Under the pieces are notes generated by a model, which did no database searches, was not told the origin of the DNA, and saw nothing but the letters and a program-made list of their open reading frames with translations. The translations under genes and the position numbers were made by a program. From Nitrospirota bacterium (GTDB lineage Bacteria; Nitrospirota; Thermodesulfovibrionia; UBA6902), in assembly GCA_016215115.1 (NCBI GenBank), contig JACRLN010000021.1:50196-114195 (forward strand): a DNA stretch of 64,000 nt. Reading direction: 5' to 3'. Shown piece by piece: positions 9,474 through 19,458 of the stretch (its first letter is position 1; each line of letters starts with the position of its first letter).

Positions 9474-9965
9474 ATGATGACGAAAAAGATTATTCTGTTT
9501 TTAGTAATTTCCCTGGGAATAATTTCTTTGGTCGTATCAACCGGAAACAGCCATAATAACAGCGCGCCAAATTTCGAATGCATCGGGTGTCATCAGGGCG
9601 AAGGCTCGGCAGAAATAAAAATTGACGGACTGCCTGAAAAATATATTCCCGGCAAGACTTACAAGATTACTTTGACCATCGTAAGTGACAATCAAAGCCT
9701 CGGTGATGTTGCAGGCGGCTTTGCTATTGAGGCATCAGCCGGTGACCTTATGGTCACGGACAGAAAAAACACTCAACTGAGCGAAGGTTTTTTGACCCAT
9801 ACGAAGGAAGGTTCCGCATTCAGAAAATGGACCTTTGGATGGAAGGCGCCGGTTCAAAAGACAGAAGCGAATCTGACCGTAATGGCTGTTGCAGCAAATG
9901 GAGATTATTCACCGGCAGGTGATGTGACAGGCGCTGGCGGATTTCTGATTATGCCGGAGAAGTAA
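9474..9965 (+). CDS. Monohaem Reeler-like exported protein
   Basis: The 163-residue protein has a signal peptide (to about residue 26), one haem-binding CIGCH near residue 36, and then an all-beta domain. GLPEKYIPGKTYKITLTI with the later GGFAIEA resembles the Reeler/choice-of-anchor V domain found in secreted bacterial proteins. It lies between the octahaem nitrite reductase and napA, so it may be an electron carrier for either enzyme; that is inference from position. ATG codons at 9474 and 9477 are both possible, with AAAGGGGG just upstream. Confidence 0.75.
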   Translation: MMTKKIILFLVISLGIISLVVSTGNSHNNSAPNFECIGCHQGEGSAEIKIDGLPEKYIPGKTYKITLTIVSDNQSLGDVAGGFAIEASAGDLMVTDRKNTQLSEGFLTHTKEGSAFRKWTFGWKAPVQKTEANLTVMAVAANGDYSPAGDVTGAGGFLIMPEK

Positions 9966-9994
9966 CTAAGCGTTTGTATATAGATTTAGTTAAC

Positions 9995-10069
9995 GTCATT
10001 CCTGCTTGTCAGGAATCCTTCTTTCCTTTGCTGTAGGGAAAAGATAGATTCCGAACAAGTCGGAATGAC
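9995..10069. repeat. Composite palindromic repeat upstream of napA
   Basis: GTCATTCCTG and CAGGAAT form one palindrome; the right end GATTCCGAACAAGTCGGAAT forms another ending GAC. It occupies most of the gap between the Reeler-like gene and napA, so it may lie in the untranslated leader of napA or separate two transcripts. Confidence 0.7.
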
Positions 10070-10110
10070 TGGCCAAGTCGGAATAACAGAAATAAGGGAG
10101 GTGTTGATAA

Positions 10111-13100
10111 ATGAACATTACCAGAAGAAATTTTCTTAGAGGCAGCGCTATTATAGCCGCTGCCGCAGCAGCGGGCATCGCCACACCGGAAATGATCTGC
10201 GCAGCCCTCTCCACCACGTCGATACCAGTGGGGCAATGCAGATTCTGTGCTGTGGGCTGCACAATGATTGCAGACTGCGAGGTCGATGCAGCAGGGAAGG
10301 TAACAAAAGTTTTAGCCATAAAAGGAGACATCAAAAGCCCTGTAAACAGAGGGGTCCTTTGCACAAAAGGTTTTTATCTCCACAAGGCGATTGCTTACAA
10401 TGAGAGGCCCAAAGGCGCTCTCTTCAGAAAGGAATGGATTAACCCGAAAACAGGGAAACCCGACATTGTCAATTCCCCAAGAGTGCTTGAGGGAAAAACT
10501 ACCAAAGACCCCAAAGGCTTAACTCCTTCTGAAGTTGACTTGAAGGATAACTTTGTACTTGTGCCGTGGGATGATGCAATAAACTTTGTGGCTGATGCGG
10601 TGGAGAAATCCGTTAAAGACTTCGGCAAGCACAGCGTTGCCTATTATGGCAGCGGCCAGCTCGGCACTGAAGAATCCCATGTCATGAACAAAGTATTTAA
10701 AGGCGGCGGGATGCTTGCCAACAATGCCATCGAGGGACAACCGAGGATGTGCATGGCTTCCGCAGTTGTAGGTTATCTCTATGCCTTTGGAAAAGACGAG
10801 CCGTACGGCTCTCTTGATGATATAGATGTGCCCGATCCTGATTATGGGAAACATGCCGATACATTTTTTCTCATCGGGAGCAATACGGCAGAGGGACATC
10901 CGATAATCTTCAACAGGATGGCTGCCATGAAATCAAAGAACCCGAATGTAAAAGTTATCCTTGCCGACCCGAGAAAGACGCGTTCCGGGACCATTGCAGA
11001 TCTTTGGTTGCCTTTTGCAACGGGCCGGGACCTCGTGCTTATCAATTCCATTGCGTATGTTATCGCACACGAACTTGACGGGGCAAAGGCAGATGTGGAA
11101 AACGGCACGGTTGAGGCAAAGTGGAAATATCTTGATAAAAAATTCATTGAAAGGCATGTGAGCTTCGGCATCCATGAAGACGTCAGGAAGACATGGATAA
11201 AGACATACTACGGCGGCACGAGAGACGCTGCATGGGACCTCACATATACGGCAGAGCCGAGGAAGACATATCCGAGTCTGAAGACAAAATATACGTCTGA
11301 AGAGGAGGTAATAAAAGACCTCTATAAGGGCTTTGCAGTATTTCTCAAATTCCTTGAAGATTATAAACCTGAAAAGGTGTCCGAGATGATCTTTGAAGGC
11401 GAATCCCCGCTCCTTTATGACAGGGACACTAAGGCATGGAAAGCTATAAGCGGGCCTGAGGCCGTAAGACTCGCAGCCAAATGGTTTGCTGATGGATATA
11501 CCCTCTCAGCGTGGTGCATGGGCGTAAACCAGAAACTTCAGGGAACCTGGACCAATGCATCGCTTCACATGCTGCATCTTATAACCGGCAAGGCGGTCAA
11601 ACCCGGAAGGCATTCATTCAGCTTTACAGGCCAGCCGAACGCCTGCGGCGGTATCAGGGCCCCTGGTGCGCTTTGTCATGCTTTGCCTTACGGAAGGCTT
11701 GTGGCGAATCCCGCGCACAGGGAAGCAGTTGAGAAAATATGGAAAGACCGGGCCGGAGAGTATCTGAAAAAGCAGGGGATGCCCGAAGGCGCTATAGCGG
11801 AAGAGACGGCAAAGATAAAGATTCATGACAAGGCCGGGCCGCATACCATGGAGATGTTCAGGAGACTGGGTGCGGGCCAGATCAAGACGATGTTTATCTC
11901 TACCGTCAATGCGGGACAGAGCCTGCCATATTCATGGCCCTACAGACTGGCAATGGGGCTTTCCGGCAAAGGCACGGCATGGCCGCTTGTGGTAACGCTT
12001 GAGGCCTTCCCCAATGCAACAACGCAGGTCTCTGACATTGTGCTTGGCGCCTCAAGCTGGTATGAGAAAGAGTTTATATTCGGCAACCTTGAGAGACGTT
12101 ATCAGGTCATCAAACAGGTAATTGAGCCTTATGGGAATACACTTCCAGACCACACTATCTTCGCATGCATAATGAGAAAACTTGAGGAAAAGGGAATTGT
12201 TCCAAAGGGTCATGTATCTCAGTTCTGGCCTGCTGAATATGATGGAGCTGACTGGCTGAAAAAGACCATTGATGCAGGCAAGACAAAGGAATGGAACAGG
12301 AAATTCTCATGGAACATCTGGGATGAACTCAGGGCGCTTTCCAAAGGTACAGGATATGACTTCAGCGGCATGAAGCGCGAACTTCTTCTTGAACAAAATT
12401 ATGGATACAGGATCCCGTTCCCTGAAGAAGTCCATACAAATCCGGAGATAAAACAGAGATATGAAAAATACCAGTCGAGGATCCAGTATGCTTATCCATA
12501 TGATCCTCATATAGACGGGAAGACAACCTTTTATATAAAGAACATGAAAGAATTTAACCCTGTCTATGGCGAGTGGCTGGAGAAGAATATCAGCTCAATG
12601 AAGGCGGACAAGGAATATCAGAAGGCGCAGAATCTCCCGGACGGATGGTACGCAAGTTTCTATAACTCCAATGCCTTTATTAACGGCATGGTTGATTTAA
12701 CAACTGCCGACGGCAAGACCAAAAAAATTCCGGGCTGGGATGGAAGGGCGATTGCCTGGGCTAATCCATGGTGGGCCTGCAAGTTTGATGGCAAACAATT
12801 TGCAAAGTATAAAACTGTTGTGGTTGTCGAGAGAAAATTTAACGCGGCAAAAGTAGCTGAGAACAGCGCCCTCCCCTATGATGAGCTTGCCAAATACACC
12901 GCCCTTGTTATAGGCGATCCCGACAAGGATATGAATGCCCTCAAGAACATAGCGCTGAGTCCTGCCGAGTTCCATAACTTAAGACACGAATATGCAAAAC
13001 CGGACGGCGGCACGCTCCTGATTATCGACACAACAGAATATAAATACGGCGCGTGTACCGGAAGGGTTGTGGAACACTGGCATTCAGGCAGTATGACTAC

Positions 13101-13446
13101 GAGGGTCCCTGAGCTTGCACGTGCAGTGCCGGGGGCGTATGTTGAGATCAATGAAATACTCGCCCAAAAACTTGGTATTAAAAACGGCGATCCGGTAATC
13201 GTAGAATCTCCAAGAGGTAAGATCGAACTTCCGGCAAAGGTGCTCGATGTTGCAAAAGCCACAGGCGGCCCAAGATACGACTATGTATTTATCCCTTGGT
13301 TTGATGAGTATAAGCTTATCAATATGATAATGCGCGACGCCTATGATCCTTTCAGCTTTCAGGCAGACTACAAGATGTTTGCCGTAAAGATTTACAAAGG
13401 CAAGACAAAAGGCAGACAGGCAGAGCCCGGTAAGATAGTGGTGTAA
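10111..13446 (+). CDS. napA: Periplasmic nitrate reductase catalytic subunit, enlarged NapA
   Basis: The 1111-residue molybdoenzyme begins with a Tat signal (TRRNFLRG). The [4Fe-4S] ligands are C43, C46, C50 and C84 with electron-relay K86 (CRFCAVGC...LCTKG). C214 in RMCMAS is the expected cysteine ligand to molybdenum, as in NapA. The C-terminal cofactor-binding part reads VEHWHSGSMTTRVPEL and later FIPWFDEYKLIN, both NapA-like. It should reduce nitrate to nitrite using bis-MGD. NapA proteins usually have about 830-950 residues; here extra sequence lies mainly between about residues 690 and 960. A ribosome site GGGAGGTG precedes the ATG. napG, napH and napD follow. Confidence 0.88.
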   Translation: MNITRRNFLRGSAIIAAAAAAGIATPEMICAALSTTSIPVGQCRFCAVGCTMIADCEVDAAGKVTKVLAIKGDIKSPVNRGVLCTKGFYLHKAIAYNERPKGALFRKEWINPKTGKPDIVNSPRVLEGKTTKDPKGLTPSEVDLKDNFVLVPWDDAINFVADAVEKSVKDFGKHSVAYYGSGQLGTEESHVMNKVFKGGGMLANNAIEGQPRMCMASAVVGYLYAFGKDEPYGSLDDIDVPDPDYGKHADTFFLIGSNTAEGHPIIFNRMAAMKSKNPNVKVILADPRKTRSGTIADLWLPFATGRDLVLINSIAYVIAHELDGAKADVENGTVEAKWKYLDKKFIERHVSFGIHEDVRKTWIKTYYGGTRDAAWDLTYTAEPRKTYPSLKTKYTSEEEVIKDLYKGFAVFLKFLEDYKPEKVSEMIFEGESPLLYDRDTKAWKAISGPEAVRLAAKWFADGYTLSAWCMGVNQKLQGTWTNASLHMLHLITGKAVKPGRHSFSFTGQPNACGGIRAPGALCHALPYGRLVANPAHREAVEKIWKDRAGEYLKKQGMPEGAIAEETAKIKIHDKAGPHTMEMFRRLGAGQIKTMFISTVNAGQSLPYSWPYRLAMGLSGKGTAWPLVVTLEAFPNATTQVSDIVLGASSWYEKEFIFGNLERRYQVIKQVIEPYGNTLPDHTIFACIMRKLEEKGIVPKGHVSQFWPAEYDGADWLKKTIDAGKTKEWNRKFSWNIWDELRALSKGTGYDFSGMKRELLLEQNYGYRIPFPEEVHTNPEIKQRYEKYQSRIQYAYPYDPHIDGKTTFYIKNMKEFNPVYGEWLEKNISSMKADKEYQKAQNLPDGWYASFYNSNAFINGMVDLTTADGKTKKIPGWDGRAIAWANPWWACKFDGKQFAKYKTVVVVERKFNAAKVAENSALPYDELAKYTALVIGDPDKDMNALKNIALSPAEFHNLRHEYAKPDGGTLLIIDTTEYKYGACTGRVVEHWHSGSMTTRVPELARAVPGAYVEINEILAQKLGIKNGDPVIVESPRGKIELPAKVLDVAKATGGPRYDYVFIPWFDEYKLINMIMRDAYDPFSFQADYKMFAVKIYKGKTKGRQAEPGKIVV

Positions 13447-13536
13447 AAAAAGGGGGCAGGGATTAGGGGTTAGGGATTAGTAAAAAAACCAATCTCCAAC
13501 CACTAACCCTCAATCCCTGTCTTTCAAGGAGACCGA

Positions 13537-14296
13537 TTGAATTTCACACGCAGGAATTTTCTGAAAATAGCTGCGCTGACAGCAGGCGCAACAGTAATCG
13601 CAAATAAGCTGCCTGTTCCGGCAAATCCTGACGACACTCCATCAGCAGGCCCGAATGAACCCCTTCCCCATATATCTACCGGTGGTCTGATAAGGCCTCC
13701 GGGCGCCCTTTCAGAAAAGCTATTCATGGCAAAATGCGTCAGTTGCGGTGTGTGTGTGAACGTCTGTCATGTGATGAAATATGATGCTGTCGCAACCTCC
13801 CCTTTCGGCAAAGGGGGATTATGGGGGATTTTTGAATACGGCATACCCCATATAAAAGACATGCGGGACTTCCCCTGCGGCCTTTGCATGGAGTGTCCGA
13901 AGCATTGCCCTACAGGAGCGCTGCAAAAGGTTGAGAAAGAAAATGTCGCAATGGGTATGGCGCTGATTGACCTTGGTCTGTGTTTCGGCTGGAATGGCGA
14001 TGTCTGCCTGTCCTGCAGCAAGGCGTGTCCGCTTGGCGCAAAGGTCTTTGATTTCTACAACGGAGAATGGGGTAATCAGCCGTTTATAAATGAAGCCTGT
14101 GTCGGGTGCGGCTTATGTGTTAAATACTGTCCTCTCGGAGGTTCAGCAATAAAAGTAGTTACTAAAAAACAGTATCAGAATGTAAAGGCGTCTTATGCCG
14201 GCGAGTTCAGGAAACTTTTGGCAATGTCCAATGAGGAGAGATATAACATTGTTTACAGTCAGAATCTCCCTAACATTATGGGAAGAGGGAAGCTAA

Positions 14297-14316
<20 letters not shown>
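13537..14316 (+). CDS. napG: Ferredoxin-type protein NapG
   Basis: The 259-residue protein has a Tat signal (FTRRNFLKIAAL) and four [4Fe-4S] cysteine groups (CVSCGVCVNVC, CGLCMECPKHC, CLSCSKAC, CVGCGLCVKYC). NapG passes electrons from NapH to the periplasmic nitrate reductase. Start is TTG at 13537, with CAAGGAG 8 bp before it. Between the first and second cluster groups the residues SPFGKGGLWGIFE are encoded by a palindromic repeat (13796-13835) lying in frame. It overlaps napH by 14-20 bp. Confidence 0.9.
13796..13835. repeat. Palindromic repeat inside napG
   Basis: CCCCTTTCGGCAAAGGGG is an inverted repeat followed by a second G-run and a T-run (GGGGGATTTTT). The same layout occurs at 14354-14391 inside napH. 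It is in frame and adds about 13 residues between two iron-sulfur sites. Confidence 0.75.
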
Positions 14317-15256
<940 letters not shown>

Positions 15257-15272
15257 ATAAGCATTCGTAAGC

Positions 15273-15349
15273 GTCATTCCCGCAGTCTGTTGAGCGGGAA
15301 TCCAGAATATAAAATAACTGGATGCCCACTTACTACCTGCGGGCATGAC
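15273..15349. repeat. Composite palindromic repeat between napH and napD
   Basis: Left half GTCATTCCCGCAGTCTGTTG with GAGCGGGAATCCAG, right half GGATGCCC ... GGGCATGAC. The same two half-elements recur in the MITE-like copies at 38493, 42159 and 52662. Confidence 0.8.
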
Positions 15350-15391
15350 GAACGCGTGAAATGATTAGCAACTCTAACAAAGGAGGTTACT

Positions 15392-15643
15392 ATGGTAGTT
15401 GCAAGCGGATTTATTGAGGTAAACGGATTAAATGATGTAGAGAAAGTCGTGAACGAACTTAAAATGCGGAGCATAGAAGTTAATGAAGTCAATAATGAAA
15501 AGGTGGTTTTTCTTATCGAGAGAGAAACAATGGCCAAGATAAAAAATGACATGGAACTGATCAAGGACATTAACGAAGTTGAGAATGTATATCTTACCTA
15601 TTACAGTATCGAAGGAGCGGATGAGGAAAATCTTTCGGCATAA
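15392..15643 (+). CDS. napD: NapD-like chaperone for NapA
   Basis: The 83-residue protein has the small ferredoxin-like fold pattern of NapD: an N-terminal strand VVASGFIEVN, the middle KVVFLIERET and the C-terminal EVENVYLTYYSIEGAD. NapD binds the Tat signal of NapA and holds back export until the molybdenum cofactor is inserted. Position right after napAGH supports the call. AAAGGAGGT lies 7 bp before the ATG. Confidence 0.82.
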   Translation: MVVASGFIEVNGLNDVEKVVNELKMRSIEVNEVNNEKVVFLIERETMAKIKNDMELIKDINEVENVYLTYYSIEGADEENLSA

Positions 15644-15705
15644 ATACAAAAAAAGGATATCTTCTGAACGGTTTTTTTAATGCTTTTTTGAATTCTAACC
15701 TGACA

Positions 15706-16389
15706 TTACTCCTTAAACATATAACCCGCTCCCGACACGGTAAGAATATATTTGGGATTTGAAGGGTCTTTCTCTATTTTTTGTCTCAGATGCTGGATAT
15801 GGACATCTATCACTCTGCTCCATGAATAGATCTGTGAGCCTCTCCATACAGCCTTTCTGATTGTATCTCTGCTTAATGCTTCACCACGATGATTAATAAA
15901 AAAACACAACAATTCGTACTCCTTCGGGGTCAGATCGATTTTTCTGCCGGAAACCGTAACAAGACGTTTTTTATAATCCACTTTGATGTTCCCGACAGTA
16001 ACGTCTTCTTTTGTAATAAGCGGGTTCGCCCTTCGAAGACAGGCTTTTATCCTTGCCAGAAGCTCAAGAGTCTCAAAAGGTTTTAACACGTAATCATCGG
16101 CGCCGCTTTCAAGGCCGATCACTTTGTCAGAGACCTTGTCCTTTGCAGTAAGCATAATGATCGGTATTTGCGCAAGTTCTTTTCTTAAATTACGGCAGAT
16201 ATCCATTCCATCTCCGTCAGGCAGCATGACATCAAGGAGAACGAGGTCAGGAGGGTTCGCGGAAATCAGTTCCTGCGCCTTGGCCCAGGTATCGGCAGTA
16301 TCAACTTCATATCCGTGGAGTTCAAGATTTGCCTTGAGTACTTTTAATATATCCCTGTCGTCATCAACCGCAAGAATCCTGTTTTTCAT
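15706..16389 (-). CDS. OmpR/PhoB-type response regulator
   Basis: The 227-residue protein has a receiver domain with phosphoacceptor D53 (LLDVMLPDGDG) and the acidic pair D9-D10, conserved K near residue 103 (LKPFE), and a winged-helix DNA-binding domain (LTPKEYELLCFF and RVIDVHIQHLRQKI). It lies 8 bp downstream of the DUF3365 histidine kinase gene, so the two form one unit. It is convergent with napD and may control the nap and nitrite reductase genes. Confidence 0.93.
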   Translation of the reverse strand: MKNRILAVDDDRDILKVLKANLELHGYEVDTADTWAKAQELISANPPDLVLLDVMLPDGDGMDICRNLRKELAQIPIIMLTAKDKVSDKVIGLESGADDYVLKPFETLELLARIKACLRRANPLITKEDVTVGNIKVDYKKRLVTVSGRKIDLTPKEYELLCFFINHRGEALSRDTIRKAVWRGSQIYSWSRVIDVHIQHLRQKIEKDPSNPKYILTVSGAGYMFKE

Positions 16390-16397
16390 TTCGCCTG

Positions 16398-18047
16398 CTA
16401 TTGTCTCCTCTTTGGCAGGGTGAAATAAAATGTGCTGCCCTTCACGTTTCCACTGCTTGCTACATCTATCCCGCCATGATGCGCCTCAATTATGCCTTTG
16501 CATATGGCAAGCCCAAGCCCTGTGCCATGCCGCTTGCTTATTGTATAAAATTTGTCGAATATTTTTTTCTGAACTTCGGCAGGTATGCCGGGGCCTTCAT
16601 CTTTTATGGATATCGTCAATTTCTCCTGAGCTTCCGTGACACTAATGTGTATTTCCGATTCTTCAGGACTATAGTTTATCGCATTTGAAATGAGATTTAT
16701 TAAGACTTGCCTTATCCTGTCTTCATCCGCATAAACAGATATATTTGGATTTGACGTTACTTTAAACGTGATCTTTTTTCTGCTCGTTATGGACTGAACC
16801 CCGGTAATTACTTCTTTAATAAGTGAGAGCATATCCAGCTCGCTAAACTCCAGCTCGAACATCCCCGATTCAATACGCTCAATATCAAGGGTATCGTTGA
16901 CCATTCGAATAAGCCTGTCCGCATTATTCCTTATCACATCAAAAAAATCCTGAAGCTCATCTGTCCCACTGTGAGTTCCGGAGAGCATCGTCAACTTTGT
17001 AGTTATATAATCCATTGCCCCTTTTATTGAGGTCAACGGCGTTCTTAATTCGTGCGATATCTTTGCGATGAAATCGGATTTTTTCTCATTTAATTCCATA
17101 AGCCTCGCATTCGCTTCCTCAAGACTTTTTGTGGCGCTCTGGATCTTGTTTTCAAGATCAGTGTGGTACTCCCTCAGGGACCTGGACATTCCAGCAAACG
17201 CCCTGTTGAGGTCCTCAAGCTCATCGCCTGTCCTTGTTACAGGAATTTCAGTCTCCGCACCCTTTGAAAAATCCTTCATGGACATCTTTAACTGATGTAC
17301 AGGTCTCAATACAAGCTCCTTCATCATGATGAACAGGACGATCATCAATATACTGATAGTGGCGGCGCTTGTCAGGAGCATGGTCTTTTTTTCTGAATCT
17401 ATCATCGAAAACGCATAATCCATAGGAATTGACACGCTTATAGCCCCTCTCACATCCCCTACTTTATAACCCTGATGTGCATGACACTTAAGACATGGTG
17501 CCTCTATGTAAAGCGGCGCTATGTAACGGTAAAAATATGAGGGCCCTATTTTTACCGTCACTGAAGATTCCTTTATTTTATCCGATTCAAAAGCAATCAA
17601 CGCTGTCTTCTCGAATTCATCAGGCGCATTTCGGGGATTAATCAGTTTGAGGCTCGTTATATTGAACCAGTAGGCCCCGGCCTTTTTGGCATATTCCGAT
17701 AATTCTTTGGTCACCATGGCAGGGCTTTCCTTCAAATACTTTCTTCCGCTGACGTCTTCCACTTCCGGTTCGGACAGATAGGGATTTGGTTTTTTCCATG
17801 GCACCTTCTCAATAAATATACCACCGTGGTCGGCAATCCATCTTCTTGTAAGAACAATTTGTGTAAATAATGTTTTAGCCTGCATATCCAGTTGTTCTAT
17901 TACAAGGTTTTTATCTTTTTCCAGAATCAAATATGTCGATATACTCATGGCTATAGTTAATACCATGGCAGTTCCTATTACAAATTTAAGGCTCAGGCTG
18001 ATTTTTAAGGCCCTGAACTCTCTTAATAAATGTCTTAATGTTTGCAT
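16398..18047 (-). CDS. Histidine kinase with haem-binding DUF3365 (Tll0287-like) sensor
   Basis: The 549-residue kinase has a membrane helix at 21-41, a periplasmic DUF3365 domain (~45-215), a second helix (223-243), HAMP, a coiled coil, HisKA with H332 (SHELRTPLTS) and a C-terminal ATPase domain with N, G1 and G2 boxes (NLISNAINYS, DEGPGIP, GTGLGLA). The sensor contains C185-x2-C188-H189 (CLKCH), a c-type haem site expected in this family, so it is likely to sense redox state or a haem ligand such as NO. The cognate regulator is directly downstream. Confidence 0.92.
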   Translation of the reverse strand: MQTLRHLLREFRALKISLSLKFVIGTAMVLTIAMSISTYLILEKDKNLVIEQLDMQAKTLFTQIVLTRRWIADHGGIFIEKVPWKKPNPYLSEPEVEDVSGRKYLKESPAMVTKELSEYAKKAGAYWFNITSLKLINPRNAPDEFEKTALIAFESDKIKESSVTVKIGPSYFYRYIAPLYIEAPCLKCHAHQGYKVGDVRGAISVSIPMDYAFSMIDSEKKTMLLTSAATISILMIVLFIMMKELVLRPVHQLKMSMKDFSKGAETEIPVTRTGDELEDLNRAFAGMSRSLREYHTDLENKIQSATKSLEEANARLMELNEKKSDFIAKISHELRTPLTSIKGAMDYITTKLTMLSGTHSGTDELQDFFDVIRNNADRLIRMVNDTLDIERIESGMFELEFSELDMLSLIKEVITGVQSITSRKKITFKVTSNPNISVYADEDRIRQVLINLISNAINYSPEESEIHISVTEAQEKLTISIKDEGPGIPAEVQKKIFDKFYTISKRHGTGLGLAICKGIIEAHHGGIDVASSGNVKGSTFYFTLPKRRQ

Positions 18048-18252
18048 GGATAAAGACCCCTTACAGAAAGCTGCAATCCTTTATAGAAATTGTAAAGACT
18101 ATACAAAGACAAGTCAATTACAGCTCAACAGAGAGAAAAAATAATTAATCCATTCGGAAAATTCCGGATCATATGTGCCCGGGGTACCGAGATTTTTATC
18201 ACTACTGTACTTTAGCACCTTGTCAATCATCTTAAAAGCAACTATAATTTTA

Positions 18253-18401
18253 TTAGTACCTGTGTATATACTCAAACATATCACCGTCATTCCCGCAGTC
18301 CTTTGAGCGGGAATACAGTTTTTTTAACAAGTTCTGGATGCCCGATTACAGACTTCGGGCATGACGAAATTGAAAACTTGCAATTTATACACAGACACTA
18401 A
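18253..18401. repeat. TIR-bounded composite repeat, ~149 bp
   Basis: The ends TTAGTACCTGTGTATA and TATACACAGACACTAA are near-perfect inverted repeats (16 bp, two mismatches). The interior carries the GTCATTCCCG palindrome and the GGATGCCCG/CGGGCATGAC palindrome. It has no coding capacity and looks like a miniature inverted-repeat element. It fills much of the 410-bp gap between the divergent kinase and EF-hand genes, where both promoters must lie. Confidence 0.7.
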
Positions 18402-18457
18402 TTAGAGTATAAAGCAAGGTTAAAACCGTTTTTTTGCAATTTAAAAAAGGAGATATT

Positions 18458-18895
18458 ATGAAATCTATGATTTTAAAAATATTTTTAATAGGTTCTTTAA
18501 TTGTTCTTTGGGTGAACCTTACAGGAGCAGTACATAACTTATTTAATGAAATGGATGTAAACCGGGACGGAAAAGTTTCACTTGAGGAGTTCACTCATGA
18601 TATGGAAAAAAATGCCTTCTATAAACTGGACAAAAACAAAGACGGGTTTATAACACCGGAAGAGTGGAGCAGAGCAGATTTTATTGAAGAAAAAGAAAAG
18701 GCGCATGAAGTGTTTAAAGCCATCGACAGAAATGCAAACAAGAGGATCAGTTTTCCCAATTTTTCAAGCTACGCTGATAAATATTCAAATATAGAAGAGG
18801 CTTTTATGATCCTGGACAAAAACAAAGACGGCGTCCTGTCGCCCGATGAAGTCACTGTACGGCCTCTTTTCAGGTTGATCACGATCCGCTATTAA
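18458..18895 (+). CDS. Secreted or membrane-anchored EF-hand protein
   Basis: The 145-residue protein has an N-terminal hydrophobic segment (residues 4-24) that is a signal peptide or anchor, then four EF-hand loops: 33-44 (DVNRDGKVSLEE), 58-69 (DKNKDGFITPEE), 90-101 (DRNANKRISFPN, degenerate at the last position) and 120-131 (DKNKDGVLSPDE). Three loops have full calcium-ligand patterns. The role is unknown; calcium sensing or buffering outside the cytoplasm is likely. The ATG at 18458 has AAGGAG 7 bp upstream and is preferred over the in-frame ATG at 18434. Confidence 0.85.
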   Translation: MKSMILKIFLIGSLIVLWVNLTGAVHNLFNEMDVNRDGKVSLEEFTHDMEKNAFYKLDKNKDGFITPEEWSRADFIEEKEKAHEVFKAIDRNANKRISFPNFSSYADKYSNIEEAFMILDKNKDGVLSPDEVTVRPLFRLITIRY

Positions 18896-19114
18896 TTAAT
18901 GGGATAAACTTGAAAATTTAACTCCTATTAACAGTAGACAGAAATTAATAACTTCCCATTAATAATATTTTGCTCCTTAGAATGCAATATTGACGATACC
19001 TGCTTAGCAACGATTTGTGATAATTTTCATTAGATGATTACAGGTTAAAAGAGTGATTTATACAAAGAGTTTCACAAATTTCCCTTAAAGTCCGTGACAA
19101 GTGAGTCTTTGCCC

Positions 19115-19440
19115 TTAACAACAGGATGCCATATAAGGATTATGCCGATGAAACGCTTCAAACACTGTCTTATCTATCCCACCCCAATTCGTCGCCCTCG
19201 CATGATAATAATACCGCTCTTTATCGACAACAAAAAGAATTGGTTTGAGCCGATCAATCCCCGGCTTCTCACGTCCAATCTTATCCTTGATATTTTTACC
19301 TTCACCTGCAGAGGATACTTATAATATCCTCTGTATTATGAAAGTAAAACTTCTCCTGATGCCCAAGCGCCACCTCAGGTTGCAAAGCTGATGGCAATGA
19401 GCATCGCAATTAATAATAGAAAGACCTTTGTCGTTTTCAT
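19115..19440 (-). pseudogene. Frameshifted small secreted-protein gene
   Basis: GGAAG precedes an ATG at 19440 that opens MKTTKVFLLLIAMLIAISFA, a good signal peptide, but frame 0 stops two codons later. The next frame continues with PEVALGHQEKFYFHNTED, then stops, and the third frame gives GEGKNIKDKIGREKPGID, VVDKERYYYHARATNWGG and IDKTVFEAFHRHNP before TAA at 19115. Two shifts of the same direction join these into one plausible 85-residue secreted protein. Either the gene is decayed or the assembly has two small errors. I do not recognise the family. Confidence 0.5.
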
Positions 19441-19458
19441 AACATTACTTCCTATACT

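Noticed and set aside
9360..10069. The GTCATTCCCG repeats as a CRISPR array
   Set aside because: They are scattered singly or in pairs, differ in length and spacing, have no regular spacers and no cas genes nearby.
19377..19379. UGA in the small secreted remnant as a second selenocysteine codon
   Set aside because: It lies at the end of the signal peptide, is followed by a stop 12 codons later and coincides with a frameshift, so decay is the simpler reading.
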